Origin: Pseudonocardia petroleophila | Lineage (GTDB): Bacteria > Actinomycetota > Actinomycetes > Mycobacteriales > Pseudonocardiaceae | DNA length: 64,000 bases | Reading direction: 5' to 3' | NCBI RefSeq assembly: GCF_014235185.1 | Contig: NZ_CP060131.1 | Span: 875,501 to 939,500 of the forward strand | Part shown: positions 47,675 through 56,944 of the stretch, one piece after another | How positions within the stretch are numbered: the first letter of the stretch is position 1 | Layout: each line of letters opens with the position of its first letter | Made by a program: the position numbers and the translations under genes | Notes under the pieces: model-generated | The model's database searches: none | Told to the model about the DNA's origin: nothing | The model's input: the letters and a program-made list of their open reading frames with translations, nothing else

Positions 47675-49327
47675 TCAGCCGGACTCGCCGCCGAGGGTCA
47701 CGTCGACCGGCTGCCCGTCCACGACGAGGGTGACGAGGTCGCCCGGGGCGTTCTCGCGGATCGCCGCGATCAGGTCGTTGCCGTTGGTGACGACCCGGTC
47801 GCCGACCCGCGTGACGACCTGTCCCTGCCGGATCCCGGCCAGCTCGGCCGGTCCGCCGGGGACGATGCTGTTGAGCACCGCGCCGCTGAGCTCCTGCGCG
47901 TTGCCCGCGTTGACGCCGGCGCCGAGGATCGCGCGGGTGGCGCGCCCGGTGTCCTCCAGCTCCTGCGCGGTGCGCCGGGCCTGGTTGACGGGGATCGCGA
48001 ACCCGACGCCGATCGACCCGCCCTCCGCACCGGTCGTCGCGATCACGGAGTTGATGCCGACGACGCGGCCCTGCATGTCGGTCAGCGGGCCGCCGGAGTT
48101 GCCGGGGTTGATGGCGGCGTCGGTCTGCAGCGCGCTGAGCACCGTGGCCTCGCTGGCCCCCGACTCCTCCCCCACGCTCACGGCCCGGTCGACCGCGCTG
48201 ACGATCCCGGTCGTCACCGTGCCGCCCAGCCCCAGCGGGGAGCCGAACGCGACGACCTGCTGGCCGACGCGCACCGCGTCGGAGTCGCCGAACTCGATCG
48301 GCGTCAGCCCGGAGACCCCGCGGGCGCGGATCACGGCGAGGTCGGAGCCCGGATCGAGACCGACGACGTCGGCCGGGGCGGTGCTGCCGTCCTGGAACAC
48401 CGCGAGGATGGCGCCGCCGCCGGTGGAGGCCTCGACGACGTGGTTGTTGGTGAGGATCAGCCCGTCGCCCGAGAGCACCATCCCCGAGCCCTCGCCCGCG
48501 GCCGTGGGGCCCTGCACGAGCAGCCGGACGACCGACGGCAGCACCCGCTGCGCCACCGCCTCCACCGGGCTGAGGGGGGTCGTCGAGGCGTCGGGGGCGG
48601 GCAGGGGCGCGCCGAGCACCCCGGACGACCCGCCGCTCCCGCTCCCGCCGCCCGCGAGCGTGGCGCCGACGGCACCGCCCACCCCGCCGCCGAGCAGCGC
48701 GGCGACCAGGCCGACCGCGACGAGCGCACCCCGGCCGGTGCGGCGCTGCGCCGGGGGGGCCTGCGGGGGGCCGTACGCCCCCACGGCCGAGTGGGCGCCG
48801 CTGCCCTGGACGCCCCCGCCCTGGTTGCCGCCGCCCTGGTTGCCGCCGCCGTTCCCCGGGTAGGTGCCGCCGCCGTAGGCACCGCCGCCGTACCCGCCGC
48901 CGGGGGCCCCGTAGGTGCCCGGGGCCGCCGCCTGTCCGCCGCCCTGCGCGTACTGGGCCGATCCGGTGTGGGCCGACCCGGCCTGGGCCGACCCGTACTG
49001 CGCTGCTCCGTACTGGCCCGGTCCCGGCTGGCCGGATCCGTACCGGCCCGACGCCGGCTGGACCGAGCCGTACTGGCCCGATCCGTGACGGCCGTCGGTC
49101 CCGTACGGCGCACCGGGCCCGTACTGCGCGGTGGCCCCGGGCCGGACGGCCGGACCGGCGCCCTGCCCCCCCGCAGCGGCCTGCTGACCGGTCCCCGCGG
49201 CGGGCGTGCCCGGCCGGGCGTACGGGTCGGCCTCGGCGGGGGCGCCGGTGTCGGGTCGGGGGTGGAAGGTCGTCTCGGCTGCGCGATCCGGGCGGGGCTC
49301 GCCGGGGCCGGGGGTGTCGTTCGACAT
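47675..49327 (-). CDS. pepD: HtrA/PepD-type membrane-anchored serine protease with PDZ domain
   Basis: 550 residues. A long Gly/Tyr/Gln-rich cytoplasmic N-terminus (about 1-210) is followed by one membrane helix (GALVAVGLVAALLGGGVGGAVGA). The trypsin-like domain has catalytic His in LTNNHVVEA, Asp in GSDLAVIRA, and Ser in INPGNSGGPL. A PDZ domain (about 460-550) has SIVPGGPAELAGIRQGQVVTRVGD. It should degrade or chaperone misfolded envelope proteins outside the membrane. It follows the mprAB-like pair, as pepD (Rv0983) follows mprAB in M. tuberculosis, where MprA controls it. Confidence 0.95.
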   Translation of the reverse strand: MSNDTPGPGEPRPDRAAETTFHPRPDTGAPAEADPYARPGTPAAGTGQQAAAGGQGAGPAVRPGATAQYGPGAPYGTDGRHGSGQYGSVQPASGRYGSGQPGPGQYGAAQYGSAQAGSAHTGSAQYAQGGGQAAAPGTYGAPGGGYGGGAYGGGTYPGNGGGNQGGGNQGGGVQGSGAHSAVGAYGPPQAPPAQRRTGRGALVAVGLVAALLGGGVGGAVGATLAGGGSGSGGSSGVLGAPLPAPDASTTPLSPVEAVAQRVLPSVVRLLVQGPTAAGEGSGMVLSGDGLILTNNHVVEASTGGGAILAVFQDGSTAPADVVGLDPGSDLAVIRARGVSGLTPIEFGDSDAVRVGQQVVAFGSPLGLGGTVTTGIVSAVDRAVSVGEESGASEATVLSALQTDAAINPGNSGGPLTDMQGRVVGINSVIATTGAEGGSIGVGFAIPVNQARRTAQELEDTGRATRAILGAGVNAGNAQELSGAVLNSIVPGGPAELAGIRQGQVVTRVGDRVVTNGNDLIAAIRENAPGDLVTLVVDGQPVDVTLGGESG

Positions 49328-49393
49328 GACCTCACCACGTTCGGGGGCTCGCCGGTCGCGGACCCGCCACGCCAGCGTAGGACGGTCCCGACG

Positions 49394-50824
49394 CTACTGC
49401 CCGCTCGGCGGGAGCCCTCCCGGGGAACGGCCCGGCAGCCGCATCGCCATCAGCGCCCCGCCGCCGGGTGCCCGGCCCGCCCACACCGCGCCGAGGTGCC
49501 GCATCGCGACCTGCCGCACGATCGCCAGCCCCAGCCCGGATCCGGGCATGGTCCGGGCGCGGTCGGCCCGGTAGAAGCGGTCGAACACGCGCGGCAGGTC
49601 CTCCTCGGCGATGCCCGGCCCCTCGTCGGCCACCTCCAGCAGCACCGACCACCCGTCGAGCTGCCGCATCCGGACCGTGACCGTGCCCCCGGCGGGGCTC
49701 CACTTGACCGCGTTGTCGAGCAGGTTGAGCACCGCGCGCTCCAGCGCCGTCGAGTCGCCCATCAGCGTCCACGGCACGAGCCGGGCGTCGAACTCGACGT
49801 CGCCCGCCCGCCGCTTCACCCGCTCCAGCGCCCGGTCGACGACGTCGGTCAGCTCGACGGGCTCGTGCACCTTGAGCGGGGCGTCGTCCCTGGCCAGCTC
49901 GACGAGGTCCCCGACGAGCGTCGAGAGCTCCTCGACCTGCGCGTGGACGTCGGTGAGGATCTCGGCGCGGTCGGAGTCGGGCAGCGTCGGGGCGCCGGGA
50001 CGGCTCGCCGACGCGAGCAGCTCGAGGTTGGTGCGCATCGACGTCAGCGGGGTGCGCAGCTCGTGCCCGGCGTCGGCGACGAGGCGGCGCTGCTGCTCCT
50101 GCGAGGCCGCGAGCGTGCCGAGCATCTCGTTGAAGCTGATCGTGAGCCGCGCGAGCTCGTCGGCGCCGTCGACGGGGATCGGGCGCAGGTCCCCGGTGGC
50201 CGCGACCCGCTCGGTCGCCGACGTCAGGCGCTGCACCGGCCGCAGCCCCGTGCGGGCCACCGCGATCCCGGCCAGCCCGGCCAGCACCACCCCGATCGCG
50301 CCGACGAGGGGCAGCGCGAACGCGAGCTTCGTCAGCACCTGCTGGGTCGGGTCGAGCCGCTGCCCCATCACCAGCGCGCGGCCCGGCCCCGCCTGCACCG
50401 CGACGACCCGGTACGGGTCGGTGCCGATCGACGCCGTGCGCACCGACGACGGGGCCAGCCCGCGCGCCACCTCCAGCTCCGGCCCCTCGATCGGCGGCGC
50501 GGACAGCTGTCCCTCCGCCGACTGCGCGCTGCCGTTCGCGGCGAGCAGCGCGATCCGGATGTCGCCGGCGCCCAGGACGTCGGGCGGGATCGTGGACAGC
50601 TGCAGGGGGTCGGCGAGCTCGCTCTGCGCGGCGGCGACGGCGCGCTGGAACAGGTTGGTGTCGAGCGTGGCGAGGATGTTGGAGCGCACCGTGAGGAACG
50701 CGGCGAGCGACACCAGCACCACCGCCATCGCCGCGACCAGCGCGGCGAGGATGCCGATGCGGGAGCGCAGGGAGAACCGGTCGAGCATCTCGACGCGCGC
50801 GACCGACCCGTCGGGCCTGCTCAC
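49394..50824 (-). CDS. mprB: MprB-like sensor histidine kinase
   Basis: 476 residues. A membrane helix at about 21-45, an extracytoplasmic sensor region of about 125 residues and a second helix ([24 protein letters not shown]) lead into HAMP. HisKA has [25 protein letters not shown] with the phosphoacceptor in GHELRTP. HATPase_c has [36 protein letters not shown] and [16 protein letters not shown] 50824 overlaps the regulator stop (GTGA). Order mprA-mprB-pepD is that of the mycobacterial envelope-stress system. Confidence 0.94.
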   Translation of the reverse strand: MSRPDGSVARVEMLDRFSLRSRIGILAALVAAMAVVLVSLAAFLTVRSNILATLDTNLFQRAVAAAQSELADPLQLSTIPPDVLGAGDIRIALLAANGSAQSAEGQLSAPPIEGPELEVARGLAPSSVRTASIGTDPYRVVAVQAGPGRALVMGQRLDPTQQVLTKLAFALPLVGAIGVVLAGLAGIAVARTGLRPVQRLTSATERVAATGDLRPIPVDGADELARLTISFNEMLGTLAASQEQQRRLVADAGHELRTPLTSMRTNLELLASASRPGAPTLPDSDRAEILTDVHAQVEELSTLVGDLVELARDDAPLKVHEPVELTDVVDRALERVKRRAGDVEFDARLVPWTLMGDSTALERAVLNLLDNAVKWSPAGGTVTVRMRQLDGWSVLLEVADEGPGIAEEDLPRVFDRFYRADRARTMPGSGLGLAIVRQVAMRHLGAVWAGRAPGGGALMAMRLPGRSPGGLPPSGQ

Positions 50825-51522
50825 GGCGGCGTGTCGCGCAGCACGTACCCCACCCCGCGCACGGTGTGGATCAGCCGGGTCTCGCCCTCGGCCTCGGTCT
50901 TGCGGCGCAGGTAACCGATGTAGACCTCCAACGCGTTGCCGGTGGTCGGGAAGTCGTAGCCCCACACCTGCTCGAGGATCTGCGTGCGCGACAGCACCCG
51001 GCGCGGGTTCGCGAGCAGCAGCTCCAGCAGCGAGAACTCGGTGCGGGTGAGGCTGATCGGGCGCTCGCCGCGACGGACGTCGCGGGTGTCGGGGTCCAGC
51101 GAGAGCCCGGCGAACTCGAGCACCGCGCTGTGCCCGGCCGCCGCGGCCGCGACGTCCTCGGGGGTGCGGCGGCGCAGCAGCGCGCGGAGCCGGGCGAGCA
51201 GCTCCTCCAGCGCGAAGGGCTTGGGCAGGTAGTCGTCGGCGCCGGCGTCGAGGCCGGAGACCCGGTCGGACACGGCGTCGCGGGCGGTGAGCACGAGGAT
51301 CGGCAGCGCGTCGCCCGCCCCGCGCAGCCGCCGGCAGACCTCCAGGCCGTCCAGGCGCGGCATCATCACGTCCAGGACCATCGCGTCGGGCCGCTGGGCG
51401 TCGACGGCCTCGAGGGCGGCGTAGCCGTCCTCCGCCAGGTCCACCTGGTAGCCGTTGAACGCGAGTGACCGCCGCAGCGAGTCGCGCACGGCCCGATCGT
51501 CGTCGACCACGAGGATGCGCAT
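50821..51522 (-). CDS. mprA: MprA-like response regulator
   Basis: 233 residues, OmpR family. [36 protein letters not shown] and the phosphoacceptor in [23 protein letters not shown] form the receiver. [19 protein letters not shown] leads to a winged helix with [33 protein letters not shown]. These stretches are very close to mycobacterial MprA as I remember it. A direct-repeat site resembling the MprA box lies 22-40 bases upstream of ATG 51522, suggesting autoregulation. The kinase gene overlaps its stop. Confidence 0.95.
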   Translation of the reverse strand: MRILVVDDDRAVRDSLRRSLAFNGYQVDLAEDGYAALEAVDAQRPDAMVLDVMMPRLDGLEVCRRLRGAGDALPILVLTARDAVSDRVSGLDAGADDYLPKPFALEELLARLRALLRRRTPEDVAAAAAGHSAVLEFAGLSLDPDTRDVRRGERPISLTRTEFSLLELLLANPRRVLSRTQILEQVWGYDFPTTGNALEVYIGYLRRKTEAEGETRLIHTVRGVGYVLRDTPP

Positions 51523-51543
51523 GGCGTCCAGTGTGGCCGCTTC

Positions 51544-51562
51544 GTCTGAGACGTCCCTGAGA
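51544..51562. promoter_or_regulatory. MprA-box-like direct repeat upstream of mprA
   Basis: On the minus strand TCTCAGGG (51562-51555) and TCTCAGAC (51551-51544) are 8-bp direct repeats starting 11 bases apart, 19 bases overall. MprA of M. tuberculosis is known to bind a 19-bp site made of two loosely conserved 8-bp direct repeats in front of its own gene. Position and layout fit; binding is inferred. Confidence 0.65.
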
Positions 51563-51568
51563 GCCTCC

Positions 51569-52429
51569 CTAGAAGGAGGCCAGGTAACCGGCCGCCATGT
51601 CGTCGTCGCCGTGCCCCGCGTCGGCGGCGCGGTGGTAGCGGGCGGCGGCGGCGGGGGCCACGTCGAGCCGGATCCCGGCCTCCTGCGCGGCGGCGGTGAT
51701 GAGGTCGGCGTCCTTGGCCGCGTTGGTCACCGAGAAGCTCGGCGTCCAGTCCCGCGCGCGGATCGCCTTCGCCTTGGCCTGCAGGTAGGGCAGGTCGAGC
51801 GGGCCGCCGCCGACGGCGTCGAGGAACGCCTGGGGGTCGACGCCCAGCCCCTCCGCCAGCGCGACGGCCTCGCCGGTCGCCGCGGTGATCGCCAGCACCC
51901 AGCTGTTGACGACGAGCTTGAGCCGGCTCGCCGCGAGCCCGGACGCGGTGTCGGCGACCCAGCGCGTCTCGCGGCCGACGGCGTCGAACACGGGCTGGAC
52001 CGTCGCGCGCGCGTCGGCCGACCCGGCCGCGAGCACCAGCAGCTGCCCCGCCTCCGCGGGGGCGCGGGTGCCCACCACGGGGGCGTCGACGAACCGCAGC
52101 CCGCGCTCCGACGCGATCGCGAGCAGCGCGGTCTGGTCGACGCCCGCGGTCGTCATCTGGGCCCAGACCTGGCCGGAGGTGGGCTCGGCCCGCTCCATCA
52201 CCTCGCGGACGTGGGTCCCGTCGCCGAGCATCGTGACGATCACGTCGGCCCCCGCGACGGCCTCGGCCGGGCTCCCGGCGACGACGGCGCCGGCCTCGCC
52301 GAGGGCGAGCGCCTTGTCGGCGGTCCGGTTCCAGACGCGCAGCGGGAGCTCGGCGGCGAGGATGTTGAGCCCCATCCCCGCCCCCATGATCCCGGTTCCG
52401 AGCAGTGCGACGGTGGGTGTGTCGGTCAT
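51569..52429 (-). CDS. Beta-hydroxyacid dehydrogenase family oxidoreductase
   Basis: 286 residues. [33 protein letters not shown] is the NAD(P)-binding Rossmann start. [24 protein letters not shown] stands for the substrate-binding FVDAPVSGG motif with an altered end ([10 protein letters not shown]). [28 protein letters not shown] supplies the catalytic lysine. Substrate could be 3-hydroxyisobutyrate, tartronate semialdehyde or an imine. TAGCGT at 52442-52437 ends seven bases before ATG 52429. Confidence 0.9.
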   Translation of the reverse strand: MTDTPTVALLGTGIMGAGMGLNILAAELPLRVWNRTADKALALGEAGAVVAGSPAEAVAGADVIVTMLGDGTHVREVMERAEPTSGQVWAQMTTAGVDQTALLAIASERGLRFVDAPVVGTRAPAEAGQLLVLAAGSADARATVQPVFDAVGRETRWVADTASGLAASRLKLVVNSWVLAITAATGEAVALAEGLGVDPQAFLDAVGGGPLDLPYLQAKAKAIRARDWTPSFSVTNAAKDADLITAAAQEAGIRLDVAPAAAARYHRAADAGHGDDDMAAGYLASF

Positions 52430-52524
52430 GCCCCCGACGCTACGACGGTCGCCCGCAGCCGTCACACGCGGCTCGTGACGATCACCGCAGGCGGCCGTCC
52501 GGGGCGGTGGGGCAGGATCGGACG

Positions 52525-53655
52525 GTGGGTTACGTCGTGTTCGTGCTCGTGTTCGTCGCGCTGCTGCACGGGTACGTCTACCGCCGGGCCGTCCACGACC
52601 TGACGGCGAGCCGCCGGGTCCGGATCGCCGGCGCCGCGCTGGTGGCGCTGCTGGGGCTCGCAGTCGCCGGGGCGCTGGTCACCCGCGGCGCGCCGCCCGA
52701 CGCGGTGCGCCCGCTGCACTACCTCGGCTTCTTCTGGCTCGCGGTACTGGTCTACCTCGGCGTCGTCCTCGCCCTCGGCGAGCTCGTGCGGCTCGCGGTG
52801 CGGTTCGTGCGCGGGCGTCCGTCGGAGGACCGGCGGCGGTTCCTGGCCCGGGTGGTCGCCGGGACGGCGGCGGTCACGGCGGCCGGCACCGTCACCTACG
52901 GCGCCGTCGTCGCCCGGCAGCCGCGCGTGGAGCGCCGCGAGGTCCTGCTCGACCGCCTCGACCCCGCCTTCGACGGCTTCACCGTCGCCGCGATCTCCGA
53001 CATCCACCTCGGCCCGCTCGTCGACGGGGCCGACGTGCGCGGCTTCGTCGAGATGATCAACGGGGCGGCGCCGGACGCCGTCGCGGTGGTGGGCGACCTC
53101 GTCGACGGCAGCGTCGCCGACCTCGGGGGCTACGCCGCCCCGCTCGCCGACATCGCCGCGCCGACGTACTTCGTCACCGGCAACCACGAGTACTACTCCG
53201 GCGCGGCGGAGTGGGTGGAGTTCCTGCCGAGCCTGGGGATCCGCGTGCTGCGCAACGAGCGCGAGGAGATCCGCCGCGGCGACGCCGTGCTGCACATCGC
53301 CGGCTGCGACGACCGCACCGCCGCCGCGTCCGGCGTGCCCGGGCACGGCTTCGACCTCGACGCCGCGCTCGCCGGCCGCGACCCCGAGCAGCCCGTCGTG
53401 CTGCTGTGCCACCAGCCGGTGATGGTCGACCGGGCGGTGCGCGCGGGCGTCGACCTGCAGATCTCCGGGCACACCCACGGCGGGCAGCTGTGGCCGGTCA
53501 CGCAGGTGGCGCTCGTCGACCAGCCGGTGCTCGCCGGGCTCGTCCGGTTCGGCCCGACGTGGCTCTACGTCACGCGCGGCACCGGGTTCTGGGGGCCGCC
53601 GGTGCGCGTCGGCTCGCCGCCGGAGATCACGCTGCTCACCCTGCGGTCACGCTGA
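52525..53655 (+). CDS. Membrane-anchored metallophosphoesterase (YaeI/YkuE type)
   Basis: 376 residues. About four membrane segments in the first 140 residues are followed by a calcineurin-like domain: DxH in AAISDIHLGP, GD in VAVVGDLVDG, GNHEYYSG, CHQPVMVDRA and ISGHTHGGQLWP, the full set of metal ligands. Its relatives hydrolyse phospholipid or nucleotide phosphoesters near the membrane. GTG 52525 lies seven bases after CAGGAT (52513-52518). The stop overlaps the convergent XRE gene by nine bases. Confidence 0.93.
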   Translation: MGYVVFVLVFVALLHGYVYRRAVHDLTASRRVRIAGAALVALLGLAVAGALVTRGAPPDAVRPLHYLGFFWLAVLVYLGVVLALGELVRLAVRFVRGRPSEDRRRFLARVVAGTAAVTAAGTVTYGAVVARQPRVERREVLLDRLDPAFDGFTVAAISDIHLGPLVDGADVRGFVEMINGAAPDAVAVVGDLVDGSVADLGGYAAPLADIAAPTYFVTGNHEYYSGAAEWVEFLPSLGIRVLRNEREEIRRGDAVLHIAGCDDRTAAASGVPGHGFDLDAALAGRDPEQPVVLLCHQPVMVDRAVRAGVDLQISGHTHGGQLWPVTQVALVDQPVLAGLVRFGPTWLYVTRGTGFWGPPVRVGSPPEITLLTLRSR

Positions 53656-54231
53656 GCGGCGCTTCGGGGCCGCCCGCACGTGCATCTTCTCCCCCTGCTT
53701 GCCGAACAGGCTGAGCATCTCGACGGGCCGGTCGTCGGCACGGCCGAACCAGTGCGGCAGCCGGGTGTCGAACTCCGCGGCCTCCCCCGCCCGCATCACG
53801 AAGTCGTGCTCGGCCAGCACCACCCGCAACCGTCCGCTCAGGACGTAGAGCCACTCGTAGCCCTCGTGCGTGCGGGGATCGGGCTCCCTGCGCGGGGAGT
53901 CGGCCGGGATCGTCATGCGGTAGGCCTGCAGCGGCCCGGTCTGCAGCGTCAGCGGCTGGAACACGACGCCGTCGCGCTCGAACGGCTCCAGCCGCACCCG
54001 CGGGTCCTCCACCGGCGGTGCCCCGACCAGCTCGTCGAGCGGCACCCGGTGCGCCCGCGCGATCGGCAGCAGCAGCTCCAGGCTGGGGCGGCGACCGCCG
54101 GACTCCAGGCGCGACAGCGTGCTCACCGAGATGCCGGTGAGCTCGGCCAGCGCCGCGAGCGTGACGCCCCGCTGGCGGCGCAGCCGCCGCAGCCGGGGGC
54201 CGACCTCGTTGAGCACGTCGTCGTCGGACAT
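53647..54231 (-). CDS. XRE-family regulator with cupin domain
   Basis: 194 residues. The HTH part (PRLRRLRRQRGVTLAALAELTGISVSTLSRLESGGRRPSLELLLPIARA) is followed by a linker and a cupin (HEGYEWLYVLSGRLRVVLAEHDFVMRAGEAAEFDTRLPHWFG). This common actinobacterial layout uses the cupin to bind an effector. CAAGAT at 54243-54238 ends seven bases before the ATG 54231, so it is probably leaderless. A palindrome TTGCC-ATAGC-GGCAA at 54241-54255 lies in front. It is likely to repress itself and the divergent flavoprotein. Confidence 0.93.
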   Translation of the reverse strand: MSDDDVLNEVGPRLRRLRRQRGVTLAALAELTGISVSTLSRLESGGRRPSLELLLPIARAHRVPLDELVGAPPVEDPRVRLEPFERDGVVFQPLTLQTGPLQAYRMTIPADSPRREPDPRTHEGYEWLYVLSGRLRVVLAEHDFVMRAGEAAEFDTRLPHWFGRADDRPVEMLSLFGKQGEKMHVRAAPKRRSA

Positions 54232-54240
54232 GCCGCCATC

Positions 54241-54255
54241 TTGCCATAGCGGCAA
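54241..54255. promoter_or_regulatory. Palindrome in the XRE/flavoprotein divergent promoter
   Basis: TTGCC-ATAGC-GGCAA is a perfect 5-bp inverted repeat with a five-base centre. It overlaps the -10 region of the XRE gene (start 54231) and lies about 43 bases upstream of the flavoprotein start (54298). It is the best candidate operator for the XRE protein. Confidence 0.5.
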
Positions 54256-54297
54256 CATTGCTTGTCGGATTCGTGGATCCGGGCGCATGGTCGGGAC

Positions 54298-55314
54298 ATG
54301 ACGAGATACGACGTACTGGTGGTGGGCGGCGGGGCCGCCGGGCTGAGCGCGGCGCTGGCGCTGGGCCGGGCGCGGCGCCGGGTGCTGGTGGTCGACGCCG
54401 GAGCCCCCCGCAACGCCCCGGCCGACGGGGTGCACAACTTCCTCTCCCGCGACGGCACGCCGCCCGGCGAGCTGCTCGCGGCCGGACGCGCGGAGGTGCG
54501 CGGCTACGGCGGCGAGATCGTCGAGGGCACGGTCACCGCGCTGGCTTCCGACCTGACCGCGACGCTGTCGGACGGCTCGACGGTCGCCGCGCGGGCCGTC
54601 GTCGTGACGACCGGGCTCGTCGACGAGCTCCCCGCGATCGACGGGCTGCGCGAGCGCTGGGGCCGCGACGTCCTGCACTGCCCCTACTGCCACGGCCACG
54701 AGGTCGCCGGGACCGCGGTCGGGGTGCTCGGGTCGGTGCACAAGGCGCTGCTGGTGCGGCAGTGGTCGAGCGACCTCACGCTGTTCCTCGACGGCGGCCC
54801 CGACCCCACCGAGCAGGAGTGGGCGCAGCTCGCCGCGCGCGGGATCTCCGTCGTCGACGGGAAGGTGTCCGGCGTCGTCGTCACCGACGACCGGCTGGTC
54901 GGCGTGCGGCTGGCCGACGGCACCGTCGTCGCGCGCACCGCGCTGTTCGTCAGCCCGTTCTTCCGCGCCTCGGGCGACCTGCTCACCGCCCTCGGTGTCG
55001 AGACCGCCGACCTCGTGTTCGGGGGCGTGCCGGTGGCGACGCACGTCGTCGCCGACGCGTCCGGCCGCACGTCGGTGCCCGGCGTGTGGGCCGCGGGCAA
55101 CGTCGTCGACCCGATGGCGCAGGTGGTGACGGCCGCCGCGGCCGGGATGGCGGTGGGGGCGCAGGTCAACGCGCACCTCGTCCTCGACGACACCGACCGC
55201 GCGGTGCGCGGGCGGGAGGCGGCGGCCCTGGAGCGGCGGGTGTCGGAGATCGTCCTCGGCGACCGGCGTCACGGCCTCTCCTTGACGCCCTCCCCCAGCA
55301 GCTCCACGACGTAG
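54298..55314 (+). CDS. Thioredoxin-reductase-like FAD/NAD(P) oxidoreductase
   Basis: 338 residues. YDVLVVGGGAAGLSAALALGRARRRVLVVDAG is the FAD-binding motif and CPYCHGHE the redox CxxC at about residue 124. GVLGSVHKALLVRQWS takes the place of the NAD(P) GxGxxA loop and lacks its glycines. GVWAAGNVVDPMAQVVTAAAAGMAVGAQVN is the second FAD motif. It is likely a disulfide reductase or oxidase rather than a true TrxB, given the weak NADPH loop. The last residues overlap the convergent DUF1905 gene by 46 bases. CATGGT ends six bases before ATG 54298. Confidence 0.9.
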   Translation: MTRYDVLVVGGGAAGLSAALALGRARRRVLVVDAGAPRNAPADGVHNFLSRDGTPPGELLAAGRAEVRGYGGEIVEGTVTALASDLTATLSDGSTVAARAVVVTTGLVDELPAIDGLRERWGRDVLHCPYCHGHEVAGTAVGVLGSVHKALLVRQWSSDLTLFLDGGPDPTEQEWAQLAARGISVVDGKVSGVVVTDDRLVGVRLADGTVVARTALFVSPFFRASGDLLTALGVETADLVFGGVPVATHVVADASGRTSVPGVWAAGNVVDPMAQVVTAAAAGMAVGAQVNAHLVLDDTDRAVRGREAAALERRVSEIVLGDRRHGLSLTPSPSSSTT

Positions 55315-55721
55315 GCGATCCGGCGGGCGCGCTCCTCGGGGCGCTTCTTCGTCCCGTCGATCCAGCGGAGGTAGGCGCGGCGGTGGAACTGGGCGAGGGA
55401 GTCGAAGAACGCCCCGGCGGCCGGGTGCGCCTCCAGCGCGGCGGCGAGGTCCGGGGCCAGGTCGCCGCGCTGCGGGCCCTCCGGGGCCAGCTCGACGTCG
55501 ACGACCTGTCCCGGCCCGATCCCGCGGTCGCGACCCCAGGCCGGCCCCAGGACGATCCGCCCGCCCGCGACCGTCCCCCGCACGTCGCAGCCGGCGACGG
55601 TCCCCGCGACGCGGTGGACGGGCTTCGCGCCCCAGGCCTCGTCCGGGTCGAACGGCACGGGGATCGCGACCCGCCCCCGCTTCCCGTCCTCGGTGGTCGC
55701 GGTGAACCGGCGGGGCTGCAT
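55269..55721 (-). CDS. DUF1905/YdeI (OmdA)-type protein
   Basis: 150 residues. The N-terminal DUF1905 barrel (RFTATTEDGKRGRVAIPVPFDPDEAWG, RIVLGPAWGRDRGIGPGQVVDVELAPEG) is followed by a C-terminal helical OmdA/YdeI region (AAGAFFDSLAQFHRRAYLRWIDGTKKRPEERARRIAYVVELL). Family members have been linked to bacteriocin protection, but the reaction is unknown. It overlaps the flavoprotein gene end by 46 bases on the opposite strand. Confidence 0.88.
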   Translation of the reverse strand: MQPRRFTATTEDGKRGRVAIPVPFDPDEAWGAKPVHRVAGTVAGCDVRGTVAGGRIVLGPAWGRDRGIGPGQVVDVELAPEGPQRGDLAPDLAAALEAHPAAGAFFDSLAQFHRRAYLRWIDGTKKRPEERARRIAYVVELLGEGVKERP

Positions 55722-55767
55722 GCGCCCCAGGATGCTTCACCGGCCGCCGCGGCGGGTACTGACCGCC

Positions 55768-55962
55768 GTGGACACCACCAGGATGGGACGTCAGGGACTC
55801 AGCGGATGGCGGATGCGGGTCGGCGGGCCCGTGTCGCAGCAGGTGGCGCGGCGGACCGGCGTCGCACCCGAGACGGTGCAGGCCGTGCTCGGCGCCGCGT
55901 TCTTCCTCAGCTCCGCCTGGTATGTCGCGGCGACGATCGCGGCGATCGTGCGGGAACGCTGA
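55768..55962 (+). CDS. Small single-pass membrane protein
   Basis: 64 residues from GTG 55768. An N-terminal basic stretch (RMGRQGLSGWRMRVGGPVSQQVARRTG) precedes a C-terminal membrane helix (TVQAVLGAAFFLSSAWYVAATIAAIV). TACTGA at 55757-55762 ends five bases before the GTG, consistent with a leaderless start like many neighbours. Codon use and the membrane helix support a real gene, but I know no homologue. It ends 16 bases before the convergent beta-lactamase stop. Confidence 0.55.
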   Translation: MDTTRMGRQGLSGWRMRVGGPVSQQVARRTGVAPETVQAVLGAAFFLSSAWYVAATIAAIVRER

Positions 55963-55978
55963 CCCGGCGGCCGCACTC

Positions 55979-56848
55979 CTAGCCCAGCGCCGCGACGACG
56001 GCCCGGGTCGCCTCCGCGATCGTCTCGTCCGACGGGTCGGCGTCCGGGTCGGCCGGTGCGGTGTAGACGGCGAGGACGATCGGGGCGCGGTCGGGCGGGT
56101 AGAGCAGGCCGATGTCGTTGCGCTCGCCCCGGAACCCGGTGCCGGTCTTGTCGCCCACCCGCCAGCCCGCGGGCGCGCCGGCGCGGATCGTCCTCCCACC
56201 GGTGGTGTTGGCCAGCAACCAGCCGGTGAGCCGGTCGCGGCCGGCGGGGGCGAGCCCGTCGCCGAGGGTCACGGCCTGCAGGCTGCGCACGATCGCCGAC
56301 GGGGTGCTCGTGTCGCGCTCGTCGTCGGGGCCGGTGGACTCGTTGAGTTCCGGCTCGGGCCGGTCGAAGCGGGTGACGTCGTCGCCGGTGCCGCGGACGA
56401 ACGCCGTGACCGCGGGCGGGCCGCCGACGACGTCGAACAGGAGGTTCGCGGCGGCGTTGTCGCTGTAGGTGATGGCGGCGTCGCACAGCTCGGCGACGGT
56501 CATGGCGGGGTTCTGCTCGGTGATCGGCGAGTTGGCGACGAGCACGCCGCGGTCGTAGGTGATGACGCGGTCGAGCAGCGCCGGGTCGTCGGCGGCGCGC
56601 CGCAGCACGGTGGCGGCGATGAACGCCTTGCTCGTCGACGCCAGGAGGAAGCGCTCGTCGCCGCGGTGCGACACGACCGCGCCCGAGCCGGTGTCCAGTG
56701 CGTGCACGCCGAGGCGGCCGCCGAACGCCTGCTCGACGGCGGCGAGCCCGTTGTCGACCTGCACCGGCGCGGGTGCGGTCGGGGCGGCACAGCCGACCAG
56801 CGCAGCGCCGAGCCCGAGCAGGAAGGTGCGTCGTTCGATCGTTCTCAT
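55979..56848 (-). CDS. bla: Class A beta-lactamase, Tat lipoprotein
   Basis: 289 residues. The signal peptide has a twin arginine (ERRTFLLG) and a lipobox LVGC with cysteine at residue 20, so it should be a Tat-exported lipoprotein. Active-site motifs are all present: STSK with serine 71, SDN in ITYSDNAAANLL, ELNEST with the deacylation glutamate, and KTG in VGDKTGTGFRG. It should hydrolyse penicillins and possibly cephalosporins outside the membrane. A LysR gene starts 96 bases away in the opposite direction with palindromic sites between, the layout of inducible AmpR-type control. Confidence 0.95.
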   Translation of the reverse strand: MRTIERRTFLLGLGAALVGCAAPTAPAPVQVDNGLAAVEQAFGGRLGVHALDTGSGAVVSHRGDERFLLASTSKAFIAATVLRRAADDPALLDRVITYDRGVLVANSPITEQNPAMTVAELCDAAITYSDNAAANLLFDVVGGPPAVTAFVRGTGDDVTRFDRPEPELNESTGPDDERDTSTPSAIVRSLQAVTLGDGLAPAGRDRLTGWLLANTTGGRTIRAGAPAGWRVGDKTGTGFRGERNDIGLLYPPDRAPIVLAVYTAPADPDADPSDETIAEATRAVVAALG

Positions 56849-56872
56849 GGCGCACACCAGACCAACTCCGGA

Positions 56873-56926
56873 TCGATAGTGCAAAGACGAAGATGATCGC
56901 CCTTCGATAGCCGAACGCCTATCGAA
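56873..56926. promoter_or_regulatory. LysR-type operator between bla and the LysR gene
   Basis: TTCGATAG (56903-56910) and CTATCGAA (56919-56926) are perfect 8-bp inverted arms around eight bases, a classic T-N-A LysR recognition site. A further half site TCGATAG lies at 56873-56879 nearer bla, where an activation site would be expected. The main site starts 55 bases upstream of the bla start and ends 18 bases before the LysR start. Confidence 0.75.
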
Positions 56927-56944
56927 TCTGGTGGGATACGGGAC

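Noticed and set aside
47447..50914. Long plus-strand frame opposite pepD/mprB
   Set aside because: Antisense of well-supported genes, low complexity only.
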